From Nocardia fluminea (GTDB lineage: Bacteria > Actinomycetota > Actinomycetes > Mycobacteriales > Mycobacteriaceae): 64,000 bases of DNA. A program made the translations under genes and the position numbers. The stretch is from contig NZ_PJMW01000002.1 in the NCBI RefSeq assembly GCF_002846365.1, positions 1 through 64,000 on the forward strand, in the 5' to 3' direction. The notes under the pieces were generated by a model. The model was not told the DNA's origin. It did no database searches and was given only the letters and a program-made list of their open reading frames with translations. Each line of letters begins with the position of its first letter. The stretch's first letter is position 1. Shown piece by piece: positions 34,262-44,307 of this stretch.

Positions 34262-35607
34262 TGCGCCGGACGTCTTCGCAACCCGATCGCACGCACCCGC
34301 GGAAGCTCACTTCCCGCGCACTGTCCGGCCGAGCGGGCAGAGCCGTTGCGGCGATAGCCCTGGCGATGAGCGCCGCAACACTCTCGGCGACCCCGGCCGC
34401 TGCGGCACCCGGCGACTTCTATACGGCGCCCACGGAGCTGACCGGCACCTCCCCAGGTGACATTCTGCGTACCGAACCCATGTCGTTGACGCTGTCGATA
34501 CCCGGAACCGACAGCCCGCTACCCGCTCGGGCCACCCGGATCTTGTACCGCAGCAACGACACCCATGGCCGCCCGGTCGCGGTGAGCGGTGTCTACTACG
34601 AGCCGACCGCCCCGTGGACCGGCCCAGGTGCGCGGCCTTTGATCACCTACGCGGTCGGGACCCAGGGCCAAGGTGATGCTTGCGCACCCTCGAAGACCGC
34701 CGAGTCGCTGATCGGCTACACACCACCGCTGGGACTCGCCGCCGGATACGAGACCCCCTTGATCGAGTTGCTGGCCGCGCGCGGATTCGCCGTCGTAGCC
34801 ACCGACTACCACGGCCTCGGTACACCTGAGGTGCACGACTGGCTCAACCGAGAAGCCCAGGCGCACGCGGTCCTCGACGCGGCTCGCGCCGCCACGCGGC
34901 TACCCGGCACAGCGATCACTGCCTCCCCGCCGATCGGAATATTCGGTTACTCCCAAGGCGGCGCGGCCGCGGCGGCGGCCGCGGAATTGCATCCGCGGTA
35001 CGCGCCGGAGCTGGACGTGCGCGGCGCTTCGGTCGGCGCACCGCCCGCGGATCTGATGCGGGCGATGCCGATTCTGGAGTCCAGCGTGGCCAAGGGCTAC
35101 CTGGCGTGGTTCCTCAACGGCCTGAGCGCCGACTACCCGCAGGCGCGACCAGAGATCGAGGCCGTCCTCAGTCCGGCCGGACTGACCTGGCTCGACGACT
35201 CACTGACCCAGTGCATCCCGGAAAACGTCGCCAGGTACAGCCTGGTCGATTCTCGAACCTGGACCAGGAGCGGGCAGACGGTCTCCGCTGCCATCGCCGA
35301 GAATCTTGTCCTTCGGGCCCTGCTCGAACAGCAACGCATAGGAACGACAGTCCCGACCGTACCGGTACTGATGACGTCCAGCACCACCGACGACATCGTG
35401 GACCACCACCAAGTCGTACAGCTGGCCGCCGACTGGTGCGGCCGCGGCGCCAGCGTCCAACTCGACCGCTCTGCGCTCGTGCCACCGATTCTGCACGGCA
35501 CCAGCGTGATTCACGTGGCGACCTATCCAGTTCACCTTTCCCGGATCGTCGACTGGATGACACAGCGCCTTGCCGCCATACCAGCACCCAGCAACTGTGG
35601 CAGCTAG
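34261..35607 (+). CDS. Secretory lipase family protein (LIP)
   Basis: A 448-residue exported serine esterase. Signal peptide: a basic N-terminus, then hydrophobic AVAAIALAMSAATLSA and AAAA cleavage region near residue 50. The nucleophile elbow is GIFGYSQGGAAA. Asp and His of the triad are probably in TSSTTDDIVDHHQ and LHGTSVIH. Family enzymes hydrolyse lipids and esters outside the cell. Translationally coupled to the aldolase. Confidence 0.88.
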   Translation: MRRTSSQPDRTHPRKLTSRALSGRAGRAVAAIALAMSAATLSATPAAAAPGDFYTAPTELTGTSPGDILRTEPMSLTLSIPGTDSPLPARATRILYRSNDTHGRPVAVSGVYYEPTAPWTGPGARPLITYAVGTQGQGDACAPSKTAESLIGYTPPLGLAAGYETPLIELLAARGFAVVATDYHGLGTPEVHDWLNREAQAHAVLDAARAATRLPGTAITASPPIGIFGYSQGGAAAAAAAELHPRYAPELDVRGASVGAPPADLMRAMPILESSVAKGYLAWFLNGLSADYPQARPEIEAVLSPAGLTWLDDSLTQCIPENVARYSLVDSRTWTRSGQTVSAAIAENLVLRALLEQQRIGTTVPTVPVLMTSSTTDDIVDHHQVVQLAADWCGRGASVQLDRSALVPPILHGTSVIHVATYPVHLSRIVDWMTQRLAAIPAPSNCGS

Positions 35608-35608
35608 C

Positions 35609-36580
35609 GTGACACCGCCGCGCCCGAGACGCGAAGCCAGGAAGCAGGCGCCGACGATACGGGGCGCTGTCCACAAGCTCTGGGCGCCACCGATCGCCGG
35701 CTTCGTCGGATGCCACCCGACTGAGCGGACGGCAATCGGTGAGATGGTGTCGTTGCCGGCCGGGCGGGTGCATCTGCGGGTGGACGGACCCGCCGAGGGC
35801 GACCCGCTGCTGCTGGTGCATGGTTTCGAGGGGTCGATGCACTGGTGGGACCGGGTCACGCCGCTGCTCGCCGAGCGTTTCCGGGTAATCCGCGTCGACC
35901 TGCTCGGCTACGGCTGCACGAGCGGCGACGCGGCGATCGGCCAGGCGGCGCAGAGCGCGATGTTGGCGTCGATCCTGGATCATCTCGATGTCACCGCCGT
36001 CACCGCGGTCGGTCACTCGTGGGGTGCGGACCAGATCCTCGAAACTGCGCGGCGATCCAGCCGAGTCGGGGCTGTCGTTGTCCTCGCTCAGGCACCGGAC
36101 TACCGCCTGCTGTCGATGCCTCGCGTGCTGCAAGCGATCACGGCGTCCCGGTTGGCTGCCGCGGTCACGCCGATCGCGCGACTACTGCACGCGGTTGTGC
36201 CTGATCGCCTCGTCCGTGATGTTCTCCAGCGTGGTTTCGCACCGGGGTTCGATCCGTCTGCGATGTTGGAGGATTCGCAACAATTCGTTCTCGACTTCCG
36301 GGCGATGTCGTACCGCATGTACCACGAGGTGGTCGTACGTCGGCGAGAGCTGCTCCACGAGCGTCCGCTCGATACTCGGGTACGGGAGCTGGGCTTGCCG
36401 ACCATGGCCGTCCACGGCCGACACGACCGGCTCTACGACTGCGACGCCACGCTCGCCAGGTACGCCGCGGTCGGAGCTCGCACCGAAGTGATCGGTTCGG
36501 CCGGACATTCACCCCACGTCGAAGCACCGCACGAGGTCGCGGCATTGATCCGCGACTTCGTCGACCGACTCCAGACCTAG
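35609..36580 (+). CDS. Alpha/beta hydrolase
   Basis: A 323-residue cytoplasmic hydrolase. Oxyanion motif LLVHGFEGS, nucleophile AVGHSWGAD, acid in GRHDRLYD, and catalytic His in GSAGHSPHVE. GTG at 35609 starts two bases after the lipase stop; an ATG at 35745 is possible. Specificity unknown. Confidence 0.85.
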   Translation: MTPPRPRREARKQAPTIRGAVHKLWAPPIAGFVGCHPTERTAIGEMVSLPAGRVHLRVDGPAEGDPLLLVHGFEGSMHWWDRVTPLLAERFRVIRVDLLGYGCTSGDAAIGQAAQSAMLASILDHLDVTAVTAVGHSWGADQILETARRSSRVGAVVVLAQAPDYRLLSMPRVLQAITASRLAAAVTPIARLLHAVVPDRLVRDVLQRGFAPGFDPSAMLEDSQQFVLDFRAMSYRMYHEVVVRRRELLHERPLDTRVRELGLPTMAVHGRHDRLYDCDATLARYAAVGARTEVIGSAGHSPHVEAPHEVAALIRDFVDRLQT

Positions 36581-36635
36581 ACACTGCGGATCATCGTCGG
36601 CAACTCGCCGAGTGATCTCGAAAAGGACACACACC

Positions 36636-37838
36636 ATGACATTGACGACCCCGTTCGGCAACTACCAGTACGAGATCTATTTGGCCGGTCTGGGCGGAGT
36701 GCTGCCACAGCTGCCGATGCGGTTCGACGAACTCGAGCGCCGTGCGGAGGCCGCGTTGTCGCCGTCGCTGGTGTCCTACATCGCAGGCGGTGCGGGTGAC
36801 GAATTCACCCAGCGCATCAACACTTCCGCGTTCGAGCAGTGGGGATTGGTCCCGCGGATGTTGCGGCCCACCGCAGAACGGGATCTGTCGGTGGAGCTGT
36901 TCGGGATGGCATTGCCGTCCCCGCTGCTCATGAGCCCGGTCGGGATCGTCGGGCTGGCGGCCCAGGACGGGCACGGCGACATCGCCACCGCCCGCGCCGC
37001 GGCCATCACCGGCATCCCGATGATCGCGTCGACGCTGAGCGTCGACCCGCTCGAGGCGGTGGCCGCCGAGATGGGCGACACACCGGGCTTATTTCAGCTC
37101 TACACCCCGACCGACCGTGATGTCGCCGCGAGCCTGGTCAACCGTGCCGAGGCAGCCGGATACAAGGCCATCGTGGTCACCGTGGACGCTTGGATTCCGG
37201 GTTGGCGGCCACGCGACCTGAGCACGTCGAACTTCCCGCAACTGCGCGGCCACTGTCTGGCCAACTACTTCACCGACCCGGCCTTCCTTGCCCTGCTCGA
37301 CAAAACACCAGTGGACGACCTGTCGGCCGCCGTGGCGAAATGGGCCCAGCTGTTCGGAAATATGCTCACCTGGGACGACCTGCCGTGGCTGCGTTCACTG
37401 ACCGACCTGCCCATGATCGTCAAAGGCATCGGCAACGGCGAGGACGCACGCCGCGTGAAGGACGCCGGGTTCGACGGCATCTTCTGCTCGAATCATGGTG
37501 GCAGGCAGGCGAACGGTGGCAGATCGGCCATCGACACTCTGCCCGAGGTCGTCGAAGCGGCCGACGGTCTTCCGGTGCTGTTCGATTCCGGCATCCGTTC
37601 CGGGGCCGACATCGTCAAAGCTCTGGCGCTGGGCGCGACGGCCGTCGGCATCGGAAGGCCCTACGTCTACGGCCTGGCCTTGGCCGGTGCCGAGGGCATC
37701 GTGCACGTCCTGCGCTCACTGCTCGCGGAGACCGACTTGATCATGGCCGTCGACGGCTATCCGACCCTGGCCGACCTACAGCCGAACGCCTTGCGTCGCA
37801 ACCTGTTCGCCGGGACGCACTACACGCCGAATGCGTGA
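36636..37838 (+). CDS. FMN-dependent 2-hydroxy-acid oxidase, lactate 2-monooxygenase-like
   Basis: A 400-residue FMN TIM-barrel enzyme. Seen: SYIAGGAGDE near the N-terminus, VIVTVD-type strand (AIVVTVDAWIPGWRPRD), catalytic Lys in MIVKGIGN, catalytic His in SNHGGRQ, and FMN-phosphate site DSGIRSGADIVKALALGA and IGRPYVYGLA. The length and the insertion with NFPQLRGHCLANYFTDP fit lactate 2-monooxygenase (lactate to acetate and CO2) better than shorter glycolate oxidases. ATG 36636 follows AAAAGGA. Confidence 0.87.
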   Translation: MTLTTPFGNYQYEIYLAGLGGVLPQLPMRFDELERRAEAALSPSLVSYIAGGAGDEFTQRINTSAFEQWGLVPRMLRPTAERDLSVELFGMALPSPLLMSPVGIVGLAAQDGHGDIATARAAAITGIPMIASTLSVDPLEAVAAEMGDTPGLFQLYTPTDRDVAASLVNRAEAAGYKAIVVTVDAWIPGWRPRDLSTSNFPQLRGHCLANYFTDPAFLALLDKTPVDDLSAAVAKWAQLFGNMLTWDDLPWLRSLTDLPMIVKGIGNGEDARRVKDAGFDGIFCSNHGGRQANGGRSAIDTLPEVVEAADGLPVLFDSGIRSGADIVKALALGATAVGIGRPYVYGLALAGAEGIVHVLRSLLAETDLIMAVDGYPTLADLQPNALRRNLFAGTHYTPNA

Positions 37839-37893
37839 GCGCTCACCGCGCTCTCGTACTTCGAGAGCCAACACCACTCAGAAAGATTCACTG

Positions 37894-39306
37894 ATGTTCA
37901 GACCACGCCAGGACGCACTGCGTCGTCGCCGCCGGACCGCAGCAGCGGGCGCTGCCGTAGCTGCGATGACGATGGTATTCGCGCCGGTATCGGCAGCTCC
38001 CTATGTCGGCCCGGTCCAGCCTCCGCCGCCGTTTCTCAGCGCGCCTCAGCTGCCAGAACTCGACCCGTTCTATCACCCACCGAGCGATGCCATCGCAGCC
38101 ATCCAACCTGGTGACATCATCGCAGCGCGCGCCGTCACCGTGGCCAATTTCTCCCTGGTTCCGGTCAATGTGGACGCCTGGCAGGTCTCCTACCGGTCCA
38201 ACGACGGCTTCGATCAGCCCGTCGCCGCGGTCGCGACGGTCATCAAGCCTCGCGGCGAGGTCGCTCCCGGTACCCGAAACCTCTTGTCCTACCAAATGGC
38301 CGAGGACTCGACAGGGCAGTACTGCGCCTCCTCCTACGCCATCCAGCAATGGTCGATGCCCGCGGTGCTCACTGGACAATGGGTCGCACCAGCAGGCTTC
38401 ATCGAGGCGCAGATCGCGCTCCAGCAGGGATGGGCGGTAGTAATCCCCGACCACCAGGGACCCAACGCGGCCTTCGCCGACGGCCCGATGGCGGGACGAA
38501 TCACCCTCGACGGAATTCGAGCCGCCGAGAACTTCGCCCCGCTCGGGCTGGACTCCGACACCAAGGTCGGCATGTGGGGGTACTCCGGCGGATCCATTCC
38601 CACCATGCACGCCGCCGAGCTGCGCAAAACCTACGCCCCCGAACTCAACATCGTCGGAGCTACCGCCGGTGGCGTAGATGCTGATCTCGGCGAGCTGGTG
38701 GAGCTGGGTAACAATGCCGCGACCTCCGGGCTCATGCTGGCCGGCATCATCGGACTGTCCCACGGAGACCCGCGTTTTCGCGCTTTCCTCGCGCAGAATC
38801 TGAATCCGCTCGGCCAGACCCTGCTCACGGCGAAAGACCGCCTGTGCACGGCTTACCAATCGGTGATCTTCCCGTTCCTGAACCTGAAGGGGCTGCTGAA
38901 CGTACCCGGGGATCTTTTCGACCACCCAGAGGTGCGACGGGTGATCGAACGCACCCGGATGGGAAAATCAGTGCCCGACATGCCGGTTCAGCTGTATCAG
39001 GCCAACATGGACTGGGTGGTGCCGGTCGGTCCGGTCAACGCCTTGTACGGCACCTACTGCCAAGATCCCGCGGCGACGGTCACCTACATCCGCGACAATC
39101 TCAGCGAACACCTGAGCATGGAAGTACTCGGCATCCCCACGGCCATCATGTGGTTGCGCGACCGCTTCGACGCAGTAGCGCCCGAGCAGGGATGCCACCT
39201 GCACGACGTCGGCAGCATCGCCCTCGACCAGCGCACCTGGTCGGAATGGGTGTCGATCGTCGGGGAAACCGCGGCGGGCCTGACCGGCCGTCCACTCGGG
39301 AGCTGA
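37894..39306 (+). CDS. Secretory lipase family protein (LIP), second
   Basis: A 470-residue exported esterase. Signal: basic RRRRRTAAAG, then hydrophobic run, cleaved near VSAAPY. Nucleophile GMWGYSGGS; a conserved VIPDHQGPNAAF segment precedes it. Distantly related to the lipase at 34261 and in the same operon, so the pathway probably starts with an external ester polymer or lipid. Confidence 0.88.
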   Translation: MFRPRQDALRRRRRTAAAGAAVAAMTMVFAPVSAAPYVGPVQPPPPFLSAPQLPELDPFYHPPSDAIAAIQPGDIIAARAVTVANFSLVPVNVDAWQVSYRSNDGFDQPVAAVATVIKPRGEVAPGTRNLLSYQMAEDSTGQYCASSYAIQQWSMPAVLTGQWVAPAGFIEAQIALQQGWAVVIPDHQGPNAAFADGPMAGRITLDGIRAAENFAPLGLDSDTKVGMWGYSGGSIPTMHAAELRKTYAPELNIVGATAGGVDADLGELVELGNNAATSGLMLAGIIGLSHGDPRFRAFLAQNLNPLGQTLLTAKDRLCTAYQSVIFPFLNLKGLLNVPGDLFDHPEVRRVIERTRMGKSVPDMPVQLYQANMDWVVPVGPVNALYGTYCQDPAATVTYIRDNLSEHLSMEVLGIPTAIMWLRDRFDAVAPEQGCHLHDVGSIALDQRTWSEWVSIVGETAAGLTGRPLGS

Positions 39307-39319
39307 GCGTCAGCACCCC

Positions 39320-39344
39320 ATCGGATAACTATTCTTATCGGATA
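39320..39344. promoter_or_regulatory. Paired TATCGGATA boxes before the TetR gene
   Basis: ATCGGATA at 39320-39327 and TATCGGATA at 39336-39344, a 17-bp period, on the opposite strand to the pair at 33394-33420. Position just upstream of the TetR gene indicates autoregulation. Confidence 0.75.
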
Positions 39345-39391
39345 GGGTGGCGGCGACGGTAGTTCGATTTCTCGTTCAGACGGAGCAGATC

Positions 39392-40003
39392 ATGCCCAAA
39401 GGCCCCACCAAGCGCCGCCCCGAGACCCGGGCGCGGATGCTGGATGCCGCGATGGAGGTGTTCGCCGAGGTCGGATTCGGCGGCGCGACGATCGACATGA
39501 TCTGCCGACGAGCCGGTTACACCACCGGTGCGTTCTACTCCAACTTCTCGAGCAAGGACGAACTGTTCTACGCGCTCTTCGATGCCCACGCGTCGCGCGC
39601 TCTGGACCGTCTCGTCGAGAGACTTTCCCATCTCGACGACACCGAAGAACTGACCGCTCGACACACTGCCATGCTGTGGGGCGACCTGGAACCCGAGGAA
39701 CGCACCTGGTACCTGGTGAGTACCGAGTTCACGCTGTACGCGATCCGCAACCCGGACGCCGCGCGGACGCTGGCCGACCACGACGCCGAAGTCCGCACGG
39801 AAATCGTGCGCGTGCTCACGATGTTGTTCGAGCGGATGCGCCGACGACCGACGGTGGACCTCGACGAATTGGCACGACTGATGGTCGCTGTCCGCGAGGG
39901 CGGGCTCGCCCAAAGCCTGGTCGAACCAGACCGATTGCCCCACGGCACCCTGGAGCGGAGATTCATCTTCGAGCTGCTCGAACAGTCATCAACACCCACC
40001 TGA
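39392..40003 (+). CDS. TetR family regulator of the aldolase-lipase operon
   Basis: A 203-residue regulator. HTH: MLDAAMEVFAEVGFGGATIDMICRRAG with recognition helix YTTGAFYSNFSSKDEL. The start at ATG 39392 is chosen after the operator and a CGGAGC ribosome site. The shared boxes make it the probable repressor of 33452-39306. Ligand unknown, perhaps a hydroxy acid or acyl product. Confidence 0.87.
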   Translation: MPKGPTKRRPETRARMLDAAMEVFAEVGFGGATIDMICRRAGYTTGAFYSNFSSKDELFYALFDAHASRALDRLVERLSHLDDTEELTARHTAMLWGDLEPEERTWYLVSTEFTLYAIRNPDAARTLADHDAEVRTEIVRVLTMLFERMRRRPTVDLDELARLMVAVREGGLAQSLVEPDRLPHGTLERRFIFELLEQSSTPT

Positions 40004-40023
40004 CGCCGCGATGCAAGAAGGGA

Positions 40024-40066
40024 CTGCTGCAGGGGTAGGTCACGCTGTCACTCGATCCTGCAGCAG
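40024..40066 (+). terminator. Candidate terminator after TetR gene
   Basis: A 10-bp stem CTGCTGCAGG (40024-40033) with its complement at 40057-40066, a 23-base loop, followed by CCCCGTTTG. Placed 20 bp after the operon end. Confidence 0.5.
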
Positions 40067-40168
40067 CCCCGTTTGCTGGATCAGTCGGTGTACATAGTGG
40101 TCGAATCGCCCTACGGTATCTGGCTTACACACAGGTCATTTTGTCCGGGACCCTGTCAGATCGATCGC

Positions 40169-42970
40169 CTATAGACCCAATTCCGTTCGGCGAATCGGTT
40201 GGTTGGTATCCGGCTCGAAATACTCCTCGGGACCAAAATTCTCGGCCACCAGTGTGAATTCGAGGCGCGCGCGCTCCTCCCGATGTCGTTGCGAGGGCGT
40301 CAGCCCTCGTCGTCTCTGGTGTTCTGCACGGTGGTCGGCGAGCTCGGAACTGATGGCCTGCTGTAGTGCTATGACAGCTACGTCGCGTGCTGCGTCGTCG
40401 TTGTCGGCGGCTTGGGCCTGATGGACGCGACGGCGGTGTTCGGCTTCGATTGCGATGTGTTCGGCACGGGCAGCCAATTCGTTGGAGGTGCGGTTGGCCG
40501 CACGCGCGGCGGCACGGGCATGTTGGTGTGCTTCGGTGTGCTGGCGATGTACACCGGTCAAGGTGTTGATGCGTTCTTGCAGAATCTTGCGCTGGCGGCG
40601 CCGTGTCACCGAAAGCCCATCGATTTCCTCGCGCGCGGTGTCGAGTGCGACAGAGGTGGCGTGGAGTCGACGGATGGGGGTGTCGAGTTCGACGGCGTAC
40701 TGCCTGGAGGTTTGTTGTGCACGGTCGGCGGCGTTCTGGTGCTCGGCCACGGCCGGATCGGGTTCGACGTCGACTTCATCGTGTCGGATGGGTACGAAGA
40801 AGTCGGCCTCGGTGGCGATGTTTCCGAGTCGTTGATGCAGGCCTTCGATCGCCTGGGTGAGGTCGTGATCGGTGAGGCGCTGTAGCAAATCGAGCTCTGG
40901 CAGTGGTTGTTCGAGGAGCGGGTTGTCGTGGTACCACTGTTCGATGATCGCGCGTCGGGCGGAGTCGAGGGCCTGCCAGTCTCGGCGCAGCATCGCTAGT
41001 GCCGCAGGCGCGGGGTGTGTTTCGGTGATGTGGGTGCATCGGGCGGTGATGTGGTCGGCGGGGTCGTGGTCTGGGATTCCTGGTCGGTTGTTGTCGCGGC
41101 AGGAGTGGCACAGCCGTCGTCGGAGTGCCGCGGCGGCACAGGAATGCTCGCGTTGCGGGAACGTTCGGTGTTGCAGTCGACACACGCGAGTCCCGCGACG
41201 GTGGGCATCGCGGCCAGGTCGTAGTCGATCGGGAACCCGACACCAGCTGTCCGAGGTCGCTCGACCGTCGCCCGTTCAGGGCTATCGGACGATTCCGTGT
41301 CAGCGAGATAGATATCGAAGGCGTCGTCGCCAGCTGCCTGGATCGGGTCGAACACGGTTGGTGTGAGGGTGGGGTCGGAGTGCTCGCGATGGTCGTAGAC
41401 GGGGTGTGACCGTTCACGATCCAGGTCGGTGTCGCGGTGGAAGGTGTGCGGATCGGTCTTCGGTGTGGACGCTCGGATCAGGGCCCGATGGTGCGGAAAC
41501 TGGTCCGCAGCCCAGCGCAATCGAGCCTTCGCGACCGGGAAGCTGTACTGGTACAGGGTGTCTGCGACTGTGGTCAGTACGCCGCGTTCTTCCTCGGACA
41601 GCGCATTGCTGAACTGTCGGAACGTTTCGACTGCATCGGTAATTCGCCCTGCTGCGAACATTCTTGCGATGTCCTCGATCCCGGACGTCGGGTCGCCATC
41701 GGTGGGATGGCCGGTGTTGTCCAACCTGACGGGCTCGTCCGTGCTCGGAGGTCGGCGGTTCTCGGCGGCGTCGGGCGCCGACGATTGTTCGTAATCGGCG
41801 GTTGCTGTGGTTGTTTCGGCGACGGTGGGTGTCGAGGGTCGTGTGGTTGGCGGGGGCGACGAAGTGTGGTGATGGAGGGCGTCGATGCGCCAGGCCAGTG
41901 CGGCGGCGAGTTGATCGGGTCGCAGCGGCGCGGCGTCATCGGGTTGGGCGCCTTGCAGGAGTTCGTAGGCGGTACTGAGCAGATCGTGTGAGGACCAGGT
42001 ACTCGTGGCGCGTTCGACTGCGGCGACGACGCGTGGCCATGCCGATTCGGTGACGACTTGTTCGGCCGTGGCCGTGCCGAGGACTATTTCGAGGTGAGGT
42101 AGCCATTCGGGCTGGAGGAGGTCGGTGCCGGTGGTGTCGAGAGCGGAGGGCTCGAGTTCCAGGCGTGCCCATAGAGCGGCGGCCGCCATCTCATCGGGTA
42201 ATGGGTGGTGTGCGGCGGCATCGGTGAGCAGCGTGGCGATATCGAGCCCGACGCGGTGTGCGAGGTCGATCTTGTCAGCGACGACGGGCCAGAAAGTATC
42301 GGTTGTGATGCGGGGATCGATCTGGTCGACGACCTCGGCCCACTTGTTGCGCGGAAGCGTCGGATCGCCGTTGGCGTCGATGACGCGGTGCTCGAGGCGC
42401 TGTTGGTGGTGGCGTTCGAGGTGGGTGTGGCGGGGTGGTCCGGTCGGTCGGGTATCGGTGTCGGGGACGTGTAGTCCGGCTCGCCACACCGCAAGCTCGC
42501 CGAGCAACGCTGGGTCGGTGCCCAGAAGTGGTCGTACCCACGCTGGCGCGGTGCTCGGTGTCCAGCGTTGTGCAGTGGCTCGGATCTGTGCGGCGAGATC
42601 GACCACGATCTTTTCGCGTGCCGCAACGGGTTCGGCGGCAGCACGATCAACTATCTGGTCCGGGAGTCCAGGTGTCCAGGCCAACGGCCGGTGCCGGCGG
42701 AATGAGCACCGGTGGGGTCCAGACGCCAGTCCAGAACTGCGGCAGGATCATCGGCGGTGTCGAGTTCCCGTTTGCCTGCGGCGGCGCGGAGCGCGGCGAC
42801 CGGGTCGGCGCCGGTGAGCGCGATCAGAGCGAGGTGTTGACGCAATACCGGGTAGGCGGGGCTCTCGGTCAGGTCCGGATGGATAGTGTCGGCGGCGTGG
42901 TCTAGGGCTTCGAGTCGGTCGGTGCCGAGTGCGTGTTCGGCGGCCAAGCCAAGGGTGTCGAGGTAAATAT
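40169..42970 (-). pseudogene. MobF-type relaxase, C-terminal part (truncated and frameshifted)
   Basis: About 930 codons of the C-terminal region of a TraA/MobF-like conjugative relaxase. Pieces in order are AALRAAAGKRELDTADDPAAVLDWRLDP, LPDQIVDRAAAEPVAAREKIV, DPALLGELAVWRAGLHVPD..RPTGPP, a zinc-ribbon-like pair (ACVDC and LCHSC), and IPDHDPADHITARCTHI. The last part is a charged, probably coiled-coil tail. Two one-base losses in C-runs (about 42687 and 41114) break the frame. The N-terminal relaxase and helicase domains are missing, cut by the IS3 element whose end is at 42971. Family assigned from memory of actinobacterial relaxase tails. Confidence 0.68.
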
Positions 42971-43011
42971 GGGACTGCCCCGGAGTTAGTTGACTCGCGG
43001 ATTGTAGTGGT

Positions 43012-43875
43012 TCAGGCCGCGAGTGGGGCCTGATTCAGGATCTCATACTCGACCGGAGTGAGCCGTGACAGACCACGCTGACGGCGTCGCCGGTGATAGG
43101 TCCGCTCGATCCATGACACCATCGCCAGACGTAGCTCTTCCTTTGTCGCCCAACGCTTTCGGTCCAACACATTGTGTTGCAGGAGCGCGAACCACGATTC
43201 CATCGCCGAGCTGTCCGCGCACGCAGCCACCCGCCCCATCGAACCGCGTAACCCGTTGTGCGACAACAGGTGCACGAACTTTCGGGAACGAAATTGACTG
43301 CCCCTGTCGGAATGCACGATCGTGGCGGTCGGTGACCGCAACCCGATCGCGTTGCGCAGGGCCGCGCAGGCGAGTTCGGCGGTCATCCGGTCATCGATGC
43401 TGTAGCCGACGATGCGGTTGGACCACACGTCTTTGACCGCGCAAATATAGAGTTTCCCCTGGTCGGTGCGGTGTTCGGAAATATCGGTCAACCACAGCTG
43501 GTTGGGACCGGGAGCGGTGAAATCGCGTTGGACCAGGTCGTCATGGACCGGCGGACCAGGCCGGGAAATGAGGGCGCGTCTACGGGCGAATGCGCTGTAG
43601 ATCCCTTGCAGGGAGCACAGGCGTTGGACGCGGTTCTCGCCGGCTTCGAAGCCGAGGTCGGCGAGCTCATCGGCGATGAACCGGTATCCGAACTCGGGGT
43701 CATCAGCGTGGATATCGAGCGCGGCGTTGAGCAGGTGCGCGTCATCCCAATCCCGTGGGGAAACCGGGTCTTTCATCCATTTGTAGAACGCTTGTTTCGA
43801 AAACCCTAATACCCGGCAGGTCACCGCGACCGGGATGCGGTCAGCGGCAAGATCGAGGACCAGCGGATAGCTCAT
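43012..43875 (-). CDS. IS3-family transposase OrfB
   Basis: A 287-residue DDE transposase: WLTDISEHRT (D), VHSDRGSQFRS (D), SSAMESWFALLQHNV (E). Intact; ATG 43875 overlaps the orfA stop. Confidence 0.92.
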   Translation of the reverse strand: MSYPLVLDLAADRIPVAVTCRVLGFSKQAFYKWMKDPVSPRDWDDAHLLNAALDIHADDPEFGYRFIADELADLGFEAGENRVQRLCSLQGIYSAFARRRALISRPGPPVHDDLVQRDFTAPGPNQLWLTDISEHRTDQGKLYICAVKDVWSNRIVGYSIDDRMTAELACAALRNAIGLRSPTATIVHSDRGSQFRSRKFVHLLSHNGLRGSMGRVAACADSSAMESWFALLQHNVLDRKRWATKEELRLAMVSWIERTYHRRRRQRGLSRLTPVEYEILNQAPLAA

Positions 43876-44156
43876 TTTGGGGGCAGCTCCCTGGCGAAGA
43901 ACGCGGCCGCTCGACGCAGGATCTCGTTTTCCTGCTGGAGGAGCTTGGTTCGTTTACGCAGCTCGCGGAGCTCTTCGGTCTCGGCCGTGGTCAGTCCTGG
44001 CCGGTTGCCGTCGGTGATGTCGGCTTTCTTGAGCCAGCCTGCCAGGCAGCTTTCCGAGATGCCGAAGTCCTTCGCGATCTGTTTCAGCGGTGCTTGGCCC
44101 TTGCGGGCGACGGCGATGACGTCACGACGGAATTCTTCGGGGTAGGGCTTGGGCAC
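43872..44156 (-). CDS. IS3-family transposase OrfA
   Basis: A 94-residue protein with helix-turn-helix PLKQIAKDFGISESCLAGWLKK and coiled coil (RKRTKLLQQENEILRRA). GTG start at 44156. Confidence 0.92.
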   Translation of the reverse strand: MPKPYPEEFRRDVIAVARKGQAPLKQIAKDFGISESCLAGWLKKADITDGNRPGLTTAETEELRELRKRTKLLQQENEILRRAAAFFARELPPK

Positions 44157-44307
44157 GGTGGTTCATCCTCTCACGGAGGAGACTCGCTGGTCTCCTCAGG
44201 TTAGGAGTCAACCAAACCCGGGGCAGTCCCGTCCCCAGGAATGACCGGTTATCGGTGATAGAGGTTGCAGGGGTGTGCTCATCGACGATGGGGACGAGCT
44301 TGACTAG

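Larger units (their letters stand above)
42971..44230 (-). mobile_element. IS3-family insertion sequence (1,260 bp)
   Basis: Inverted ends GGGACTGCCCCGG at 42971 and complemented ending at 44230, with further similarity inward (TTGACTC). No target duplication: left flank ends TAT, right begins GTC. It therefore probably marks a deletion or recombination junction that removed most of the relaxase. Confidence 0.9.
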
